From the NCBI RefSeq assembly GCF_001307315.1, contig NZ_LGUC01000001.1:1674001-1738000 (forward strand): a DNA stretch of 64,000 nt, in the 5' to 3' direction. This document shows, one piece after another, positions 8,543 through 18,885 of the stretch. The notes beneath the pieces were generated by a model that worked only from the letters and a program-made list of their open reading frames with translations, was not told the DNA's origin and searched no databases. Position numbers and translations under genes: made by a program. Numbering within the stretch: position 1 is the first letter of the stretch; each line of letters starts with the position of its first letter. Origin of the DNA: Halolamina pelagica. Its GTDB lineage: Archaea > Halobacteriota > Halobacteria > Halobacteriales > Haloferacaceae.

Positions 8543-9187
8543 GTGTTCATCCTCGTCAACCTCAAAGCGTACGACTGTAACCCAGTGAGCGTCGCCGAAA
8601 CCGCCGCCAGGGTCGCCGACGACACCGGCGCCCGCATCGCGGTCGCCCCGCAGGCGGCCCGCCTCGGCGCCGTCGCCGAGACGGGCGTCGAGACGTGGGC
8701 CCAACACGTCAGTCCCGTCGACCACGGCAGCCACACTGGCAGCACCCACACCGCCGCGGTCGAGGGCGCGGGCGCCGTCGGGACGCTGCTGAACCACTCC
8801 GAGAACCGGCTGAAACTCGCCGATATCGACGCGAGCCTCGACGCAGCCGACGCGGCGAGCCTGGAGACGGTCGTCTGTGCGAACAACCCCGACCAGATCG
8901 CGGCCGCGACGGCGCTGGCCCCCGACGCGGTCGCGGTCGAACCCCCGGCGCTCATCGGCGGCGACGAGTCCGTCGCCACCGCCGACCCGGAGATCGTCCG
9001 CGACGCGGTCGACGCCGCGGCCGCGGTCGACGACGGCGTCGAGGTGTTCTGCGGTGCCGGCATCGCGACCGGCGAGGACGTGGCGGCCGCCCGCGACCTC
9101 GGCGCCGACGGCGTGCTGCTCGCGTCGGGCGTCGCGCTCGCCGACGACCCCGAGGCGGTGCTGCGGGATCTCGTCGACCCGCTCTGA
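8543..9187 (+). CDS. tpiA: Triosephosphate isomerase (archaeal type)
   Basis: It interconverts dihydroxyacetone phosphate and glyceraldehyde 3-phosphate. The 214-residue length is the short archaeal form. Active-site residues are visible: Asn6 and Lys8 in VNLKAY, His85 in LLNHSE, and catalytic Glu133 in [10 protein letters not shown]. The phosphate-binding loop is [11 protein letters not shown] and [13 protein letters not shown]. The start is GTG, set by the NLK motif and a TATA-like box 26 nt upstream. Gene order with mbf1 does not suggest a functional link. Confidence 0.93.
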   Translation: MFILVNLKAYDCNPVSVAETAARVADDTGARIAVAPQAARLGAVAETGVETWAQHVSPVDHGSHTGSTHTAAVEGAGAVGTLLNHSENRLKLADIDASLDAADAASLETVVCANNPDQIAAATALAPDAVAVEPPALIGGDESVATADPEIVRDAVDAAAAVDDGVEVFCGAGIATGEDVAAARDLGADGVLLASGVALADDPEAVLRDLVDPL

Positions 9188-9349
9188 GTAGGACTAGAGC
9201 AGTGTGGGGTTTCATCGTTCGAAAGCCACTCCGGACCGGGCGGTAAGTAGGGTTGCAGGTCGAGCATCCGGGCGCGACCAGCGGGAGCGAGCGGTTCGCC
9301 GCCGAAGCGTGGTGAAACCTCGCGAATGCGGCCTTTTGACATCAACGGG

Positions 9350-9396
9350 TTTTACCGGGGTCCTCCCTCGCTTCGCTCGGTCGAACCCCGGTAAAA
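9350..9396. repeat. 12-bp inverted repeat with 23-nt loop
   Basis: TTTTACCGGGGT (9350-9361) is exactly mirrored by ACCCCGGTAAAA (9385-9396), with a CGCTTCGCTCGG-rich loop. It lies in the 220-bp gap between tpiA and a leftward gene, both of which converge on it. It could terminate one or both transcripts. The adjoining 9270-9340 stretch (GCGGGAGCGAGCGG, then GCGGCCTTTTGAC) resembles dispersed palindromic repeats common in haloarchaeal intergenic DNA. No gene is seen in the gap. Confidence 0.6.
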
Positions 9397-9407
9397 GAGG
9401 TTGAGTT

Positions 9408-9689
9408 TCAGTCCTCCCGTTCCGCGATCACGTAGTGGTCCTCGCCCTGCTCGACCAGCGTGCCGCCGTCCCGGAGCGTGACGGCGTACCCAGTCGGCGT
9501 GTGTTCGATCTCGTGGGGCGGGCGCACCCGGACGAGGTTGCCGATAAACTGCGCGGCGGGCGGTTTCTGGGCGGCGCCGCAGTCGTACACCGTCACCAGT
9601 TCGTCGCCGGCGTCGGCCTCGTACACCACCAGCCGTGCGTGACGATCCAGTCGCCAGCGACCCGGGCCAGTCTCGGGGAGCGCGCGCAT
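9408..9689 (-). CDS. Conserved haloarchaeal hypothetical protein, 93 residues
   Basis: I do not recognise the family. The small soluble protein looks like an all-beta domain. It includes RHARLVVYEADAGDELVTVY, AAQFIGNLVRVRPPHEIEH, and a C-terminal run of alternating polar/hydrophobic residues ending DHYVIAERED. Its ATG overlaps the TGA of the upstream gene (ATGA), so the two are translationally coupled and probably interact or act in one process. It is the last gene of a possible dinB-led unit on this strand. Confidence 0.7.
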   Translation of the reverse strand: MRALPETGPGRWRLDRHARLVVYEADAGDELVTVYDCGAAQKPPAAQFIGNLVRVRPPHEIEHTPTGYAVTLRDGGTLVEQGEDHYVIAERED

Positions 9690-10668
9690 CAGTCGAGGGC
9701 CGCCCTGGCCTCGATGGCGGCGACGGCGTCGTCCACGGTCCGGTCGCCGGCGTTGCCGTCGAACGCCTCCGCCACGAGATCGGGAAGCGCGTAGCGATAG
9801 CGGCCGGCGCCGTCGTGTTCGATCACGCCCGCCTTCCGGAGCGTGCGGTTGCGCGCGTAGGCGTACTGGCGCTCGCCCGACCCCCGGCGGCGACGTGGGC
9901 GTCGACGGGCGCCGCGTCGCCGACCGCGCGGTAGTGTGCCAGCATCGCCCGCGTCACGTCGTCGAGCGCCTCGATCCCCTCGACGAAGGCGTCGATCACC
10001 GCGTCCGCGTCACGGCGCTCGGCACGCCGGACGAGTCGGCTGAGCCGTTCCCCGCGGTCGGCAGTCGGGTCCGGGCGGGCAGTCCCACTTGTCGAGTCGG
10101 CGGCGTCGGCCTCCGCGTCGTCCGAGGCACCGGTCTCACTTCCGCTCTCGGGCTGCGTTATCCGTGCGGAGAGCGCGTCGGTGGTGCTGCCGAGTGAGCC
10201 GCCCGTGAGATCCGATCCGGCCTCCATCGTCACCCCCGTGGGTTCGTCGGGGTCGAGCGTGGGCTCTACCGCCGGTGGGTCACCCTGCTTCGAGCAGGCG
10301 GTGCGAACGGGTGCGAGCCCCGAATCGTCGGCGGCGGTCGACTCGCGCGTTGGGGAGGCGCGGTCCCGGCCATCGTTCGCGGTCGTGCCCTCAGTCTGCT
10401 CGAGGGGGTCCGTCGCCGGTTCCCAGTCGCCGGGCGATCGGGGGTCGGTGTCGTCGGTCGCGTCTCCCGTCCGCTCGGCCGCATCGTTCCCGGCCCGCGC
10501 GTGCTCGTCGGGATCGAGATAGCGTCGGTCGAGCTCCGCCTCGAGCCGTTCGATGCGGTCGGCTTTCGCGTCGAGTTCGGCCTCGAGCGCCGCGAAGGAG
10601 TCGATGAGCGGGAGCGAAACGGCGCGGTCGTCGGCGGCGTGGCCGTCGTGGTCGGTGTCGTCGGTCAT
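9689..10668 (-). CDS. Coiled-coil/winged-helix hypothetical protein (frameshifted in this sequence)
   Basis: Residues 1-75 hold a coiled coil (FAALEAELDAKADRIERLEA). A long acidic low-complexity region covers about 75-235. A C-terminal winged-helix-like domain runs from DVTRAMLAHYRAVGDAAPVD onward. The frame breaks at a C5 run at 9881-9885. Restoring one base continues it as SGERQYAYARNRTLRKAGVI and ends at the TGA that overlaps the next start, giving 326 residues. The continuation is sensible protein, so a missing base in the sequence is likelier than a real truncation. I chose ATG 10668 (MTDDTDHDG), since upstream residues look non-coding. The family is unknown; DNA binding is possible. Confidence 0.72.
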
Positions 10669-10785
10669 GGTGGTGGCGTCGACCTCCCCCGGCGGTGACG
10701 CCGGGCGAACGGCGGTGAGCGACCGTGTCGGTCGCCGGAGTCGTCGTAATCCACCACCCGTGGCCACATAGGGTTTCCGACGGGG

Positions 10786-12119
10786 CTACTCGAACTCCTC
10801 GAGCGAGAACTGTCCCGAGCGGTTCTTAGCGGGCGTTGATCGCTCCACTTGCTCCGTCGTCGTCCCCCCGGCGTCGTCCGATTCACCGCTGTCGTCGGCG
10901 ACAGTTCCGTTCCGGGACCCGGCCGCGTCGAACCCGTCGAGGCTGGCCTGTTCGTCCGCGGTGAAACTCAGCTTCGAGACGCGGACGCCCAGCTTTCGGA
11001 CCTCGCTGTCGACGAACTCATCGAGCAGCGAGAGCGCCACCTCCGCGACGAGATCCGGCTCGTCGACGGGGCCCGAGAGCGATTCGGCCCGCGTGTTCAC
11101 GTCGTACGGCGTGGTGACGACTTTGATCCCGATGGTGCGATAGAGCGCCCCCTTCGAGCGGGCGCGTTCGGCGACCGCGGCCGCGAGCGCGCGGAGCTTC
11201 TCCCGCATCGCGTCGCTGTCCGTGGTCGCCGCCGAGAACGACGACTCACGCGAGAGACTCTTGGGCAGCCCCGTGGGCGTGACCGCCCGGTCGTCGACGC
11301 CGCGGGCGCGGTCGTACAGCTCCCGGCCCCGGTCGCCGAAGCGGTCCTGGAGCGTCGCGGGGTCGGCTCCCGCCAGGTCGCCCGCGGTGTCGATCCCCAT
11401 GTCGCGGAGTTCCCCGGCACGGACGGGGCCGACGCCGTGGATCTCTTCGATCGGTAGTGGCGCGAGGAACTCGGCGACGGTCCCGGGCGGCACCACCGTC
11501 AGCCCGTCCGGTTTGTCGTGGTCGCTCGCGACCTTCGCGGCCGCCATGTTCGGCGCGACGCCGACGCTCGCCGGGACTCCCACCTCGCGGGCGATGCGCT
11601 CGCGAACGTGCCGGGCGAACCCCTCCGCCAGGGTTCGCTGCTCGGCGGCGCCCGACGCCCGTGCAGGATCGTCGACGCGCTCCCAGGACGTGCGGTCGGT
11701 CACGTCGAGGTACGCCTCGTCGATGCTCACCTCCCTGACCGTGTCGGCACAGTCGTGGAGGATCGTCTTTACCTCGCTCGCGACCGACTGGTAGAACTCC
11801 ATATCCACCGGGCGGTAGTGGCCGCGAACGTCCCCCCGGTGCCCAAATCGGGACGTTCGACGGGCGGCAGTCGCTCCACGGCTTGGGAGATCGGTTGGGC
11901 GGAATCGACGCCGTACTCCCGGGCCTCGTAGGACGCGGTCGCGACGGCGCCGATGGTCTCGCCGGCCTCGTACCCCATCCCGACGACGACTGGCTCGCCG
12001 CGCAGTTCGGGCTCTCTGCGGCGCTCGCAGGAGGCGTAGAAGCAGTCCATGTCGACGTGGAGCACCACTCGATCTGGCGACTCGTCGTCGCCGGTTCCCG
12101 GGAGGGTGCTCCCGCTCAT
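10786..12119 (-). CDS. dinB: Y-family DNA polymerase IV (frameshifted in this sequence)
   Basis: This is a translesion polymerase acting at stalled forks. The first catalytic block is [12 protein letters not shown]. The second is [11 protein letters not shown], with the catalytic Asp-Glu pair. The HhH region [19 protein letters not shown] and the little-finger domain follow. The C terminus, GQFSLEEFE, fits a PCNA-interacting QxxLxxF peptide. The frame is broken at a C6 run (11832-11837). Inserting one base joins GTGG directly to [17 protein letters not shown], the expected family continuation, giving 444 residues. I read this as a sequence error. The start at 12119 is the first ATG before the catalytic block. 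Confidence 0.9.
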
Positions 12120-12214
12120 AGCGCAGATTGGGAGCGGGACGGAAAAGAGGGTTTCCCGAGCACGGCGGAAGTAGAACGCGAAACCGGTGGCGACGTCTGG
12201 AGGGCCGAGAACCG

Positions 12215-13540
12215 CTACCGCTCGGCCCAGTCGGCACGTCGCCGATGTGCGGTAGCGACCGCCCTGATGCCATCGCGGTCGAGCAGGCCGTCTTCGGTGA
12301 CGATCGCGTCGAACCGCGCCGCCGGGGTCGCGCCGAACGTCGGGTTCTCGACCGAGATCTCCGCGTCGCCGTCGTACACCGCTGCCGGGTCTCGCTCCTC
12401 ACGGTCGAAGTCGAGGCCGGCAGCACCGGCCTCGGCCGGCCGAACCTTGTCGGTCGTCGTAACGACGTAGCGGGCGGCGCCCTCCGCGCTCGCGACCGCG
12501 ACTGCCCCACGAGTGCCGACCTTGTTCACGACGCGCCCGTCGGGGAGCACCGCGTCGGCGCCGACGAGCAGCGCGTCGATCTCGCGGGCGGCGAGCAGTT
12601 CACCGAACGCGGCGTCCCCGCCCACCGCTACCGCGGCGTCCGTCTCGGCCCCGATCCGCTCGGCAGCGTCGACGCCCTCCCGGCCCGGCCGGGACTCGGC
12701 GACGAGCACGAACTCGGGGGACGCCTCAGCGAGCGCGGCCAGCACCGTCCCGGATCGGGAAAGTGTGGCCACCCGGTCGGGCAGGCGCTCGGCCGCGCGG
12801 GCGACTGCCCGCTCGTCGGCCGCGAGCCCGCGGTCGATCCCAGCCGTCGCTGCCCGTTCGACGGCCGCCGGGGTCGCTTCGTCGATCGCGTCGAACATCG
12901 CGCGGTTCACGCGGTTCGCGATCACGACCATCGAGGGGCGAGCATCCCGGAGTGCCCGTGCCGTGGCGGCGAGGTCGTCCCAGTCGGTCGCCCCGCGGTC
13001 GGCAGCCAGGGCGGCTTCGTCCCGGAGGTGCTGGAGTGCCCGCAGGGAGAGCGTACTCGACCCATGTTCACGATCTCCCGCGACCGTCTCCACAGTCGGT
13101 CGAACGCAGTCGTACGAGGTCCACAGCGCCGGAACTGTCTCCCGGCGGAGGATCTCTGTCGGCGGGACCCAGTCGTGTTCGGTCGTCTCGTAGTTGGTCG
13201 TCACGTCACGAGTCCGAGCGTCGAACAGTGAGGGGTGTACCACCCACCGCGTACCGAGGTCGTCGTCGACCACCTCGAACGGCGCCCCGCGGCGGACGAG
13301 GGTAACGTCGGCGCCCGGATCGAGCGCCGTCTCCTCCCTGATCTCCTCGCGAGCGGCAGCCTCGGGGTCACCCTCGGCGTGGCCCGCGACCGCCCCCCAC
13401 TGCCCGCTGTAGGAGCCGACGGCGTCGCTACGCCGCAGGAGGAGCACGCCGGCGCCGTTGCGGAGGAACACCGTGACGACCTCGGTCGACTCGCTGTCGG
13501 CAGCCATACCGGGCGTTCGATCCCGAGCCGTATCAGGCAT
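12215..13540 (-). CDS. Nudix hydrolase fused to eIF2B/R15P-isomerase-like domain
   Basis: This 441-residue protein has two domains. Residues 15-150 are a Nudix fold with a near-canonical box ([19 protein letters not shown]) that lacks the first consensus glycine. Residues 170-430 match the eIF2B-alpha/ribose-1,5-bisphosphate isomerase superfamily, with [29 protein letters not shown] and [12 protein letters not shown]. The pairing suggests a metabolite phosphatase coupled to a sugar-phosphate isomerase, possibly in nucleotide salvage or repair of damaged metabolites; this is inference. It is divergent from the MFS gene. ATG 13540 is used; ATG 13507 (MAADSES) is a plausible alternative. Confidence 0.85.
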   Translation of the reverse strand: MPDTARDRTPGMAADSESTEVVTVFLRNGAGVLLLRRSDAVGSYSGQWGAVAGHAEGDPEAAAREEIREETALDPGADVTLVRRGAPFEVVDDDLGTRWVVHPSLFDARTRDVTTNYETTEHDWVPPTEILRRETVPALWTSYDCVRPTVETVAGDREHGSSTLSLRALQHLRDEAALAADRGATDWDDLAATARALRDARPSMVVIANRVNRAMFDAIDEATPAAVERAATAGIDRGLAADERAVARAAERLPDRVATLSRSGTVLAALAEASPEFVLVAESRPGREGVDAAERIGAETDAAVAVGGDAAFGELLAAREIDALLVGADAVLPDGRVVNKVGTRGAVAVASAEGAARYVVTTTDKVRPAEAGAAGLDFDREERDPAAVYDGDAEISVENPTFGATPAARFDAIVTEDGLLDRDGIRAVATAHRRRADWAER

Positions 13541-13614
13541 CGCACATTTGTCAAGGAATCTACTTAAACTGGCTGCCGGGAACGCCCTTGGCGTCCGGGA
13601 GTCAACAGTCGATT

Positions 13615-14846
13615 ATGATCTCGATCGTCAAGCGGTACTACGCCTACCGTGCGACGCTCACGAACGGGTTCTACCTCCCGGTGTCAGTGATATACATGGA
13701 GGCACAGGGGCTGGGGCTGGCCGAGATCGGGTTCGTCCAGGCTGTCTTCCTGTTCGGGATGGTCGCGGGCGAGCTGCCGACCGGCTATCTGGCCGACTAC
13801 CTGGGGCGACGGAAGACGCTCGCACTCGGAAACGCCGTCACCACGACGGTGATGGCGGGGTTCGTGGTCGCGTCGTCGACGGGCGCGTTCACCGCGTTGA
13901 TGCTGCTGTGGTCGCTGGCGTGGACGTTACGTAGCGGGACCAGCGACGCCTGGCTGTACGAACTCCTGGCCGATAAGGATCTCGAGGGCGAGTTCGCCCG
14001 CCTGAGTGGGCGAGCCGAGTCCGTGATGCTGGCCGTCTCGGCGGGCGCGGCGCTCACTGCCGGCTTCTTGTACACCGTCGATCCCGCGATCCCCTTCACC
14101 GCCAACGCCGCCGTCGCCGCACTCGGCCTGCCTGTCCTGTTCACGCTCCCCGAACTGGCGGAACGCCCGACACCGCTGCCGACGAGCCGTCGATGACCAT
14201 CAGGCGGGCAGCCTCACTGCTCCGAGAGCAGTTCACCCGCCCCTCGATCGGTTGGCTGGTGCTTTACGCCGCGCTGTTCAACGTCGTGTTCTCGGTGACC
14301 CGGGTGTTCGAACAGCCCGCCCTCCGATCCGTTGGCGTCCCCGTCGCCGGGCTCGGCGCCCTCTACGCGGGGTTCAAGATCGTCTCGGCGATCGCCACCG
14401 GCGTCGCGGGGGCGGTGCAGGATCGCTTGGGAACGCGCGGGGTCATGCTGTCGCTGGTTCCGGTCTTCGGCGTCCTCTACGCGAGTTTCGCGGTCTTCCC
14501 GCTCCTGCTCGTGCCGGCGGTGTTCACCCGTCGCGCCGTCTCACAGCTGGTCCGCCCGGTCCGGAACGAGTACCTCAACGACAGACTCGGTGATCTGGGC
14601 CGGGCCACCGTACTGTCGGGAGTGTCGATGGCGCTCTCGCTCGCGTCGGGGACCGCGAACCTGCTCGGTGGCCGCGTGGCCGAGGGGCTCGGCGCAGTGA
14701 CGTTCCTCTCGGCCACCGGCGTCGCCGTCTCCGTCGTCGCCGGAGCGCTCTGGCTGCTCACCTCACCCGTGCGCGAGGACACCGGGCCCGCGACGACGAC
14801 TGCCACCGGATCGGCCGACTCATCGTCGAGCGTCGCCGATCCGTAG
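13615..14846 (+). CDS. Major facilitator superfamily transporter (frameshifted in this sequence)
   Basis: The two open halves together form one 12-helix MFS protein of 410 residues. The N half has the A-like motif GYLADYLGRRKTLALG after helix 2, and helix 4 around SLAWTLRSGTSDAWLYELL. The C half starts after TIRRAASLLREQF. The frame changes between 14161 and 14190, where inserting one base in a short C run (14166-14168) gives ERPDTAADEPSMTIRRA and joins the halves. A missing base is likelier than two half-transporters. Substrate unknown. The TTG at 13588 is an alternative start suited to the TTAAAC box at 13562-13568. Confidence 0.82.
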
Positions 14847-14885
14847 CGCTTCTCCCCGAACACAGTTCCTCAGCGCACACGGACA

Positions 14886-14921
14886 CGCCACGGATACGGA
14901 AACGCGCCACGGATACGAAAA
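14886..14921. repeat. Short imperfect direct repeat between MFS and Lrp genes
   Basis: CGCCACGGATACGGAAA (from 14886) is repeated 19 bp later as CGCCACGGATACGAAAA (from 14905). The 185-bp convergent gap between the MFS and Lrp genes (14847-15031) otherwise shows no gene or clear terminator. Confidence 0.45.
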
Positions 14922-15031
14922 CACGATGCGGTTAGCACGGCCTCTGACAGGCCGGCCCGGCTCGGGACGATGGCGACAGCCGGGATTGATCGGCTGCCTG
15001 CGGCGTCCGGCGGCGAACGAATCGGGATCGG

Positions 15032-15460
15032 CTACTTCAGTCGTTCCTGCAGGAAGGTGGGGTGGGCTGCGGTCAGCCCGTCGATTTCGAGCACCTCGTC
15101 GTTGATCACGTCACCGAGCGCGTCACCGTTCTCGGCTCGGATCTCCGCCATCAGCATGTGGTCGCCCGATGAGCTGTACAACGACTCGACCGCGTCCAGC
15201 TGTTTGAGCGCGTTCGTCGCGTCGACGTACTGCTCGCTGTCGACGTCCATCCCGACCAGCGCGATCGACTGTCCCGTGAGCTTCTTGGGGTCGACCTCGG
15301 CGGAGTAGCCGACGATGACGCCCTCCTCTTCGAGCTGGCGGACGTACTTTCGGACCGTCGGCTTCGAGACGTCGGCGCGCTCGGCGATCTCGGAGACCGA
15401 CGCCTGCGCGTCGTCCTCCAAGATCTGTAGGATTCGGTCTTCCGTGGCCGACGTAGTCAT
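15032..15460 (-). CDS. Lrp/AsnC-family transcriptional regulator
   Basis: This 142-residue protein has an N-terminal HTH (ILQILEDDAQASVSEIAERA, then VSKPTVRKYVRQLEEEGVI). The C-terminal part is a RAM/ACT-like effector domain (VALVGMDVDSEQY region and GDHMLMAEIRAENGDALGD). Such regulators respond to amino acids and act locally or globally. It sits directly downstream of korB on the same strand, about 100 bp away. Regulation of 2-oxoacid oxidation is plausible but unproven. I chose ATG 15460 because residues upstream of it are not family-like. Confidence 0.88.
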   Translation of the reverse strand: MTTSATEDRILQILEDDAQASVSEIAERADVSKPTVRKYVRQLEEEGVIVGYSAEVDPKKLTGQSIALVGMDVDSEQYVDATNALKQLDAVESLYSSSGDHMLMAEIRAENGDALGDVINDEVLEIDGLTAAHPTFLQERLK

Positions 15461-15561
15461 GGAGTAGGGTTCGGCGTGCGAGGAAAAATGCCTTGCGAAG
15501 CGGAAAGCGATGGTCGAACGGAACGAACACCCGGGAGCAGCGCGCTCCCGAGCCCTGGCGT

Positions 15562-16500
15562 TCACTTGTGGTCGTCGATGAACATGTCGGCGGAGCGCTC
15601 CCAGTCGTAATCGTCGTCGAAGTAGCGCTCGGCCAGCGGCTCCTCGGGCATCTCGCCGATCTGCTGTTTCTCCTGCTGGTAGGACGGTCGGCTGTCGTCG
15701 ACGTAGAACTTCCCGGTGAGCACCTCACCCTCGTAGAGGGCTTCTTCGGCCTCACGCATCATCGACGCGGCCTCGTCCCGGTTCGTCGGATCGAACTCGT
15801 AGTCGTCGTTCTCGTTGACGTCGATGTACGGGACGTACTGCTTTGCGTCCTTGTTCCAGGTCGGGCACTGGGTCAGGAAGTCGATGTGGGCGAACCCGTC
15901 GTGCTCGATGGCCTCCTTGATCAGCTCCTTCGCCTGGTTCGGGTTGACGGCGGCCGTGCGGGCCACGAACGACGCCCCCGAGGTGAGCGAGAGCGAGAGC
16001 GGCCGCACCGGCTCCTTCGCCGAGCCGTGGGGCTGAGTTTTCGACTTGTGGCCCTTCGGGGAGGTGGGCGAGGTCTGGCCCTTGGTGAGGCCGAAGATCT
16101 CGTTGTTGAACACGATGTAAGTGAAGTCGTGGTTCTCCCGGGCGGTGTGCATGAAGTGGTTCCCGCCGATCCCGTAGCCGTCGCCGTCACCGCCGGCGGC
16201 GATCACTTCCAGTCCGGGGTTCGCGAGCTTCGCGGCTCGCGCCACGGGCAGTGCGCGCCCGTGGATCGTGTGGAACCCGTAGCTGTTGAAGTAGGAGTTC
16301 AGCTTGCCCGAGCAGCCGATCCCCGTCACCGTCAGGGTCTCGTCGGGCGTTCGCCCGGCTTCGGGCAGGGCGCCTTTCAGCGCCTTGAGGACGCCGAAGT
16401 CGCCACAGCCCGGACACCACGTCGGCTGGGGCTCGATGCCCGGCGTGTACTCGTCCTGGTCGATCTCGCGTTCTTCGCCGATTGCGCTGAATGCACTCAT
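15562..16500 (-). CDS. korB: 2-oxoglutarate:ferredoxin oxidoreductase, beta subunit
   Basis: The 312-residue subunit binds thiamine diphosphate and a 4Fe-4S cluster. With KorA it oxidatively decarboxylates 2-oxoglutarate to succinyl-CoA, reducing ferredoxin. Seen are the cysteine motif TWCPGCGDFG at residues 27-36, GIGCSGK, and the TPP/Mg motif GDGDGYGIGGNH near residue 105. Compared with the haloarchaeal pyruvate enzyme, the opening MSAFSAIGEE and the partner KorA sequence fit Kor better than Por. Its ATG overlaps the korA stop (ATGA). Confidence 0.9.
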   Translation of the reverse strand: MSAFSAIGEEREIDQDEYTPGIEPQPTWCPGCGDFGVLKALKGALPEAGRTPDETLTVTGIGCSGKLNSYFNSYGFHTIHGRALPVARAAKLANPGLEVIAAGGDGDGYGIGGNHFMHTARENHDFTYIVFNNEIFGLTKGQTSPTSPKGHKSKTQPHGSAKEPVRPLSLSLTSGASFVARTAAVNPNQAKELIKEAIEHDGFAHIDFLTQCPTWNKDAKQYVPYIDVNENDDYEFDPTNRDEAASMMREAEEALYEGEVLTGKFYVDDSRPSYQQEKQQIGEMPEEPLAERYFDDDYDWERSADMFIDDHK

Positions 16501-18391
16501 AGGTCAGTCACCCCCGCGGGTACGAACGTCGTCTGGTGGTCAGTCGTTTCCTCGCCGGCGACCGTGTTGTGGAACCCTTCGACGATCTCGCCGGGTTCGA
16601 ACGGGTTGCCGTTGTACTTCAGGAGGCTCGACAGCTTCGGCCCGTACTCACCCAGGTGTTTCTGGGTGAGGCCGCGGAACTGTGCGGAGGCGTTCATCTC
16701 GACGACCATCACGCGGTCGACGCTCTCGATGAACTCCCGCACCTGTCCCTCCGGGAACGGAGCGAGCTCGCCGACCGCGAGCGCCTTCACGGACTCGCCG
16801 TCGTCGTTGAGCCGGCCGACCGCCTCCTCGACGGTGCCGACCATGCTGCCGAAGGCGAGCACACCGTAATCGGCGTCCTCGGGGCCGTAGGTGACGTTGA
16901 GACCGTCCTGGTTCAGCTCCTCGCGGATCGACTCGAGCTTCCGGTTGCGCCGGTCGACCTGTGCGACGCGGTTGTCGGGGTCCTCGCTGATGTGGCCGGC
17001 CTCGTTGTGCTCGTTCCCGGAGGCGAGGAACCGACCGCCCTTCTGGCCCGGCACCGAGCGCGGCGAGACGCCGTCCTCGGGGTCGTGGCGGAAGCGGTGG
17101 AACTTCCCGCCGGGCTCGTGGGGTGCGTCGGCGATCTCCGTCTCCGTGAGCGTCTGCCCGATATCGGGGTTCGGCTCGCGATCGAAGTGGGAGGCCGGAA
17201 CGTTGCGGTACTCCCCGAGAGCTTCTGGTCGTAGAGGATGATCGACGGGATCTGGTACTCGTAGGCGATCTGGAACGCTCGTCGCGCGTGATCGTACGCC
17301 TCCGCGGGATCCGCGGGCGCGAACACGACGCGGTTCGAGTCGCCCTGTGACGTGTACAGGACGTGCTCCAGATCCGCCTGCTCGGGCTTCGTCGGCATCC
17401 CGGTCGACGGACCGGCTCGTGCCGCCTCCAGCAGCACGATCGGCGTCTCCGAGATCTCCGCCAGTCCGAGCGGCTCGGACATCAGCGCGAAGCCGCCGCC
17501 GGACGATCCGGACATCGCCTTCACGCCAGTGTGGGCGGCGCCGATGGCCAGCGACGCGGCGGCGATCTCGTCCTCGACCTGCTCGGAGATGCCCCCCACG
17601 TCGGGGAGGACCTTCGACATGATCGTGAACACTTCCGTCCACGGCGTCATCGGATAGCCGGAGATGAACCGGCAGCCCTCGTCGAACGCGCCGTAGGCGA
17701 TCCCCTCCGACCCGTTGACGAGCACCTGTTCCTCCTCGTGCTCGCCCTCGGGGCAGGAGACCTCGACGCCGCTGAGGTCGTAGTCCTCCAGCACCGCGTC
17801 GTAGGCCTCGTTCAGGATCTCGAGGTTGGGTTCGAGGATCTTCTCGGGCATCGCGTCCGTCATCAGTTCCTCGATCGCCTCGACGGGAATGTCGGCGATA
17901 GCGCAGGTGGCGCCGACGCCGGCGGTGTTCCGCATCACCTCGCGACCCTTCTCGCGGGCCAGCCCGCGGAGGTCGAGGGGGAACACGTGCCAGTTGTTCT
18001 CTTCGACGCGCTGGTCGAAGTTCGGTACCTCGTCGGCGTCGATGAGGCCGGAGTCGTAGACGATCACCCCGCCCTCCCGGAGATCGTCGAGGTTCTCCGA
18101 GAGCGGCTTGATCTCCTCGGTGCCGTAGTACGCCTCCTCCTGCGGGTTCCGCGCGAAGGAGTCACCGAGCGCCAGGAGGAAGTCGTAGCCGTCGCCCCGT
18201 GAGGTCACGCCATCGGGCGCAGCGCGTACTTCCGTGTACGTGTGGCCGCCGCGGATCCGCGACGGGTAGTGTCGGTGGGTGAACACGTCGAGCCCCGACC
18301 GCATCAACGCTTTCGCGAAGTTCTGGCTGGTCGAAGCGATTCCGTCCCCGGAACCCCCTGCGATCCGCCAGATGAGTTCGTCGTCAGTCAT
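16497..18391 (-). CDS. korA: 2-oxoglutarate:ferredoxin oxidoreductase, fused gamma-alpha subunit (frameshifted in this sequence)
   Basis: The N-terminal gamma domain (residues 1-190) starts ELIWRIAGGSGDGIASTSQN and includes HRHYPSRIRGGHTYTEVRA. The alpha/PP domain follows, with GNEG-equivalent VNGSEGIAYGAF and FISGYPMTPWTEV, then SGSSGGGFALMSEPLGLAE. The frame breaks at a C4 run at 17213-17216. One inserted base joins IILYDQKLSG to EYRNVPASHFDREPNPD and restores 631 residues. The enzyme is central to the haloarchaeal TCA cycle, so a sequence error is the likely cause. It is first in the korA-korB unit, coupled by a 4-nt overlap. Confidence 0.9.
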
Positions 18392-18530
18392 GAGTGGTAC
18401 GGCGACCCACGTCAGGTCGCGTCTTCATGGGTCTTCCCACGCCGAACTCAAAGCACTTGCTATGAGTTGTCGTGGAAAGATCGTGAGGAATACCCCGCGG
18501 GAGAAGAAACGGTCGATCGCGCAGCCAGCC

Positions 18531-18752
18531 TCAGTGGCCGTCGCCCTGATCCGGCAGCTGGTCCAGATAGCGAGCGAGCAGCAGGACGCCGACGACGATG
18601 ACGGCGCCTCCAACAGCCTGCAGCGGTTGGGCGAGCTGTGCGTTGTGCATCCCCATCTCGGTGCCGAGTTCGACGCCCACGAGTAGGACGGCGAGTCCGG
18701 CGGTCATCGCACCCGTGAGCAGGTAGGGCATCGAAGACTCGTTCTCGACCAT
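18531..18752 (-). CDS. Small two-helix membrane protein, unknown function
   Basis: This 73-residue protein has hydrophobic segments at about residues 10-30 and 44-66 and a short polar tail. I chose ATG 18752 (MVENESSMPYLL) because upstream codons are Arg-rich and non-family-like. It resembles many haloarchaeal uncharacterised small membrane proteins. The gap to korA (18392-18530) holds no gene; the gap to the PKD gene (18753-18885) holds divergent promoters. Confidence 0.6.
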   Translation of the reverse strand: MVENESSMPYLLTGAMTAGLAVLLVGVELGTEMGMHNAQLAQPLQAVGGAVIVVGVLLLARYLDQLPDQGDGH

Positions 18753-18847
18753 GGCCGTAGACCGGGGGCGAAGGATAAATAACGCACGGACACGCCGCCA
18801 CCGGACCCTCGCCACGCCGGTGGTTGAATCACCCATACTCCACGGAA

Positions 18848-18856
18848 TTTAAGTAC
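18848..18856 (+). promoter_or_regulatory. TATA-like element for the PKD-protein gene
   Basis: TTTAAGTAC lies about 30 nt before the ATG at 18886 in a locally AT-rich stretch, consistent with a short or absent leader. Confidence 0.45.
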
Positions 18857-18885
18857 AATAGCGATAAGAAGAATCTCCTGTCTCG

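Noticed and set aside
12120..12510. Upstream extension of dinB
   Set aside because: The translation there is Arg/Pro/Ser-rich shadow of the Nudix fusion; the true polymerase start is at 12119.
13588..14846. Two half-size MFS proteins
   Set aside because: Together they form one normal 12-helix transporter after a one-base repair; heteromeric half-transporters are not needed.
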